Positions 61,147-64,000 of a stretch of 64,000 nucleotides of DNA are shown here, piece by piece. Origin of the DNA: an uncultured Bacteroidota bacterium (GTDB taxonomy: Bacteria > Bacteroidota > Bacteroidia > Flavobacteriales > Flavobacteriaceae); NCBI GenBank assembly GCA_902519075.1, contig CABYIO010000001.1:51856-115855 (forward strand), given 5' to 3'. Every line of letters begins with the position of its first letter. The stretch's first letter is position 1. A model generated the notes under the pieces. That model searched no databases and was not told the origin of the DNA. It was given only the letters and a program-made list of their open reading frames with translations. The position numbers were made by a program, and so were the translations under genes.

Positions 61147-62092
61147 CTTTATATTATACCATTTAAGAAGGATGTCATGGGTTCTATATGTTCTTCCATC
61201 CTTTTTTTCAAGAAAAAAAATTTCAAACAAACCAGTGTTTATTGTTGGTCATCAAGGTAATGGTGCGACATTAGTGAGTAGAATTATTCGCAAATCAGGA
61301 TCTTTTATGACTGTTACTGGTGGTAAGAATTATTTAGGTGGCGCTGATGAAATGCAAAGTGTTATGGGTTTACTTCTTACGCATAAATTCACTGGGATAA
61401 TTCATAAGTACCCAAAAGTTGAATCTTTTTCAAGAAGAAATGGTTGGTTTTATGCATCAAACAAATTTATAAATTACTTCAAATTTGATGAAAATGATTA
61501 TGATGAAAATGATTCTAAAATATTTAAACTTGCATTAAAAACATGCCTTATGAGAAATTCATTTTTAAAAAATAAATTTAAGAGTAGATTTCTTGATAAA
61601 TCACAATCTTATTTATTAAAAATAGATTTGATTAAAAAAATCCTTAACGATGTAAATCCAAAATTTATAATTATCGTAAGAAACCCACTTGCAACATGTT
61701 GGAGAGCATCAAAAGAAAAAACAGGTTTATCAAACCAAAAAGTAAATTTGAGAACAAGATTGAATATGTCAATTGAGCATTGGAATAATTGTTTTAGTGA
61801 AATAAAAAAGTACCAAAACACAAACGACGTAATTATTTTTAGGATTGAGGATCTTGTTGCTGATATTGAAAACGGAATGGCTAAGATATTTAAGTTTATT
61901 GATTGTAGTTTTGAAAAGGAGTTCCTCCCTAACGGCAAAGAAAAACTCGGATATGGTTCTTTAAGAGGTGAAAGATGGTTTCCTGTTAGAAAAGAAGTTA
62001 ATAACCATAGAATTGAAGTTGTTCCTGACTGGGCAAAAAAAATAATTTTGGAAAGATGTAAAAATGGTATGAATTATTTTAATTACAATTAA
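61127..62092 (+). CDS. Sulfotransferase family protein
   Basis: PVFIVGHQGNGATLVSRIIRKSG (5'-PSB-like), FIIIVRNPLATCWRASKEK (3'-PB-like), VIIFRIEDLVADIENGMAKIFKFID. Confidence 0.85.
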   Translation: MILRKINFILYHLRRMSWVLYVLPSFFSRKKISNKPVFIVGHQGNGATLVSRIIRKSGSFMTVTGGKNYLGGADEMQSVMGLLLTHKFTGIIHKYPKVESFSRRNGWFYASNKFINYFKFDENDYDENDSKIFKLALKTCLMRNSFLKNKFKSRFLDKSQSYLLKIDLIKKILNDVNPKFIIIVRNPLATCWRASKEKTGLSNQKVNLRTRLNMSIEHWNNCFSEIKKYQNTNDVIIFRIEDLVADIENGMAKIFKFIDCSFEKEFLPNGKEKLGYGSLRGERWFPVRKEVNNHRIEVVPDWAKKIILERCKNGMNYFNYN

Positions 62093-62097
62093 TTCAA

Positions 62098-62979
62098 ATG
62101 TTTAAATCTCTTTTTATTGTAGGTATTGGAAGATCCGGAACCTCACTTATACAGTCGATACTAGACAGTCATAGTGAAATTAGATTCTTTAAAGAAAATC
62201 AATTCCTAAGATTTGTATTATATGATAAAAAAATGAATATAAATCAATTTATTAAATCTAAATACGAACGCATTGAGGAGTTAGAATTAGAAATTTCAAA
62301 AAATTACAATAAATATGCTGGGAAAAATTTTTATGATTTAATGAAGCTTAGACTAGCTAGAATCACAACAAAAAAAATAAAATTTATAGGAGATAAAGAC
62401 CCTCGATTAATTGATTTTTTATTACCGTTAAAACAAGATTTTCCTCTCAATAAAATAATAGTTATGAAGCGAAATCCTGGAGATATAATATTATCAAGGA
62501 CTAAAGCTAAATGGTCAAAAAAATGGCCATTTCTTTTTCATTTAATTTTAGTAAAAGGACAAATAAATTTTTCAAGAAAATCAATTAGAAAAATCGATGC
62601 TGGGAGTATTATAGAAGTTAGCTATGAGAACTTAATTAAATCACCCGAAATAACCGTAAAAGAAGTTGTTAATTATTTAGATTTAGATTTTGAAAATAGT
62701 ATGTTGGATTACATTAATTCATCAAAGAGGTTAACAAGTTCAGATGAACTGGACTGGAAAAAAAATATTTTCAAAAAAATCGATGCATCAAATATTGGTA
62801 AGTGGATAATTGAATTTTCTGAGTCTAAAAGATTTTTAATTTACAAAACTTTCAAAGAGTATTACAATGATGAAAAATTATACTTCAAATTAAATTTTTT
62901 TCAAATAATAATTTTAAATATTATTTCTTCAGCTGTCAATTTATTATCAAAACTTTATTTTTTAAGACTTAGAATATGA
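62098..62979 (+). CDS. Sulfotransferase family protein
   Basis: SLFIVGIGRSGTSLIQSILDSHSEIRFFKE (5'-PSB), FIGDKDPRLIDFLLPL, IIVMKRNPGDIILSRTKAKW (3'-PB), IEVSYENLIKSPEITVKEVVNYLDLDFE. Confidence 0.92.
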   Translation: MFKSLFIVGIGRSGTSLIQSILDSHSEIRFFKENQFLRFVLYDKKMNINQFIKSKYERIEELELEISKNYNKYAGKNFYDLMKLRLARITTKKIKFIGDKDPRLIDFLLPLKQDFPLNKIIVMKRNPGDIILSRTKAKWSKKWPFLFHLILVKGQINFSRKSIRKIDAGSIIEVSYENLIKSPEITVKEVVNYLDLDFENSMLDYINSSKRLTSSDELDWKKNIFKKIDASNIGKWIIEFSESKRFLIYKTFKEYYNDEKLYFKLNFFQIIILNIISSAVNLLSKLYFLRLRI

Positions 62980-64000
62980 AGTATTTTAAGTCTTATCCAG
63001 GATGGAAAGTTCAATTTTTGCATAACAAAAGTATTGTATTAAGTAAAAAAAATATAATCAAGAAATTGGATTTTTCTCTATCAGAAACTTCAGTTTTATG
63101 CTATAAAGTTAATTTAATTGAAAAAATACTTTTTTTGTCTGAATTAATTTCAAAAGTTTTGAGAATGGAAATCTTTGAATTAAAGCCATATAGATCGGGT
63201 TTCGTTGGGTTTTTTAAGGGATCTTTAATTTACATAACTGATAAAAAACAATATAACTATTATGGTTTTAGGGGAAATAGAGCTCTGAAAATGAATTTTG
63301 ACAAACATAATAAAAACCTAATTTTCGGAGAATATTTTTCTAATAACGGAAAAAATAGTACCAATAGAGAAAATGTTTCAATTTTCAAGTTTAATACAAA
63401 TGAAGGGCTATCAAAGGTATATACTTTCCCTAAAAATAAAATTAGACATATACATAATGTGATTTACAATGATTTTAATGATTCTTATATCGTTTTAACC
63501 GGAGATTATAATGGTGAAAGTAAAATTATCCAATTTAATTCTGATTTTTCACAAAAAAAGACCATAGCAAGTGGAAGTCAACTTTTTCGTTGCATTGAAA
63601 TTATTTGTAAAAATGACCACTTAATTGCTGCCTCTGATACAGAACTTGCTCAAAATAAAATATATAAAATTGACTATAGCGGTAAGGTATCTAATATGAA
63701 TCATGTAGATGGTAGCGTATTTCATTTAAAAAAATACCCAGAGTTTTATTTAGCTACTACTGGTTTGGAAAAAAGTAGAGTAAACCAACAGAATTATATT
63801 TGTATTTATGTAAGTTTGGATGGCCAAAACTGGAAAATTTTAAACAAATACAAAAAAAATAAAATACCGCTTTTTTTGTCTAAATTTTTTAGGTATCCCA
63901 CAATCGAATTAATCGATTTAAACTCCCATTCATTCAATTATATTCCAATGTTTTTCAGAAATATTGAAAATTATAAAGATGGAACATATTTTTTTGAAAA
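62976..64000 (+). CDS. Protein of unknown function, possibly beta-propeller-like (partial, runs off right edge)
   Basis: Open frame from ATG 62976 overlapping the sulfotransferase stop: MKYFKSYPGWKVQFLHNKSIVLSKKNI...; repeated beta-rich segments (SYIVLTGDYNGESKIIQFN, DHLIAASDTELAQNKIYKIDYSG, NYICIYVSLDGQNWKILNK). Not in the supplied ORF track because it lacks a stop. Confidence 0.8.
   Translation, partial: MKYFKSYPGWKVQFLHNKSIVLSKKNIIKKLDFSLSETSVLCYKVNLIEKILFLSELISKVLRMEIFELKPYRSGFVGFFKGSLIYITDKKQYNYYGFRGNRALKMNFDKHNKNLIFGEYFSNNGKNSTNRENVSIFKFNTNEGLSKVYTFPKNKIRHIHNVIYNDFNDSYIVLTGDYNGESKIIQFNSDFSQKKTIASGSQLFRCIEIICKNDHLIAASDTELAQNKIYKIDYSGKVSNMNHVDGSVFHLKKYPEFYLATTGLEKSRVNQQNYICIYVSLDGQNWKILNKYKKNKIPLFLSKFFRYPTIELIDLNSHSFNYIPMFFRNIENYKDGTYFFE

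Noticed and set aside
61489-61518. GATGAAAATGATTAT / GATGAAAATGATTCT short tandem duplication in the first sulfotransferase
   Set aside because: A single 15-bp in-frame duplication (DENDYDENDS) in a loop; not evidence of a functional repeat.
1-64000. CRISPR arrays, transposases, integrases, phage genes or toxin-antitoxin/restriction systems
   Set aside because: Looked for throughout and none seen; the tRNA-Arg at 39489 has no adjacent integrase or obvious attachment-site duplication.

Overview
AT-rich chromosomal window from a marine-type Flavobacteriia/Bacteroidota bacterium; the lineage is inferred from gldJ/porU/porV, Bacteroidota dcw order and TANNTTTG-like promoters. Blocks in order: (1) a minus-strand tripartite efflux operon (TolC-like partial, RND permease, HlyD adaptor split by a frameshift at an A9 tract); (2) yjbQ, murF, gldJ and divergent porU-porV of the type IX secretion/gliding system; (3) pdhA-pdhC and an SDR / SprT-like / nucleotidyltransferase operon; (4) MlaE/MlaF-like ABC transporter, metallophosphatase, engB, alpha/beta hydrolase; (5) a complete Bacteroidota dcw cluster, mraZ to ftsZ, with three tandem 10-bp MraZ-box-like repeats at the promoter; (6) galE, yqeY, a tRNA-Arg(TCG) overlapping the next reading frame, cysC, two HxGH-type nucleotidylyltransferases, metK, ahcY; (7) a surface polysaccharide locus running off the right edge, headed by a wHTH regulator with a degenerate nucleotidyltransferase-like domain and a NusG/UpxY-like antiterminator, and carrying UDP-xylose, dTDP-rhamnose and UDP-ManNAcA genes, cysQ, DUF2061, Wzx, Wzy, glycosyltransferases and two sulfotransferases. 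Most notable: the polysaccharide-locus control region (twin palindromic operator plus palindrome-rich leader), a likely polysaccharide sulfation pathway whose PAPS genes are split from the usual ATP sulfurylase, and the tRNA/CDS overlap. All functional calls come from reading the translations; no database search was run.
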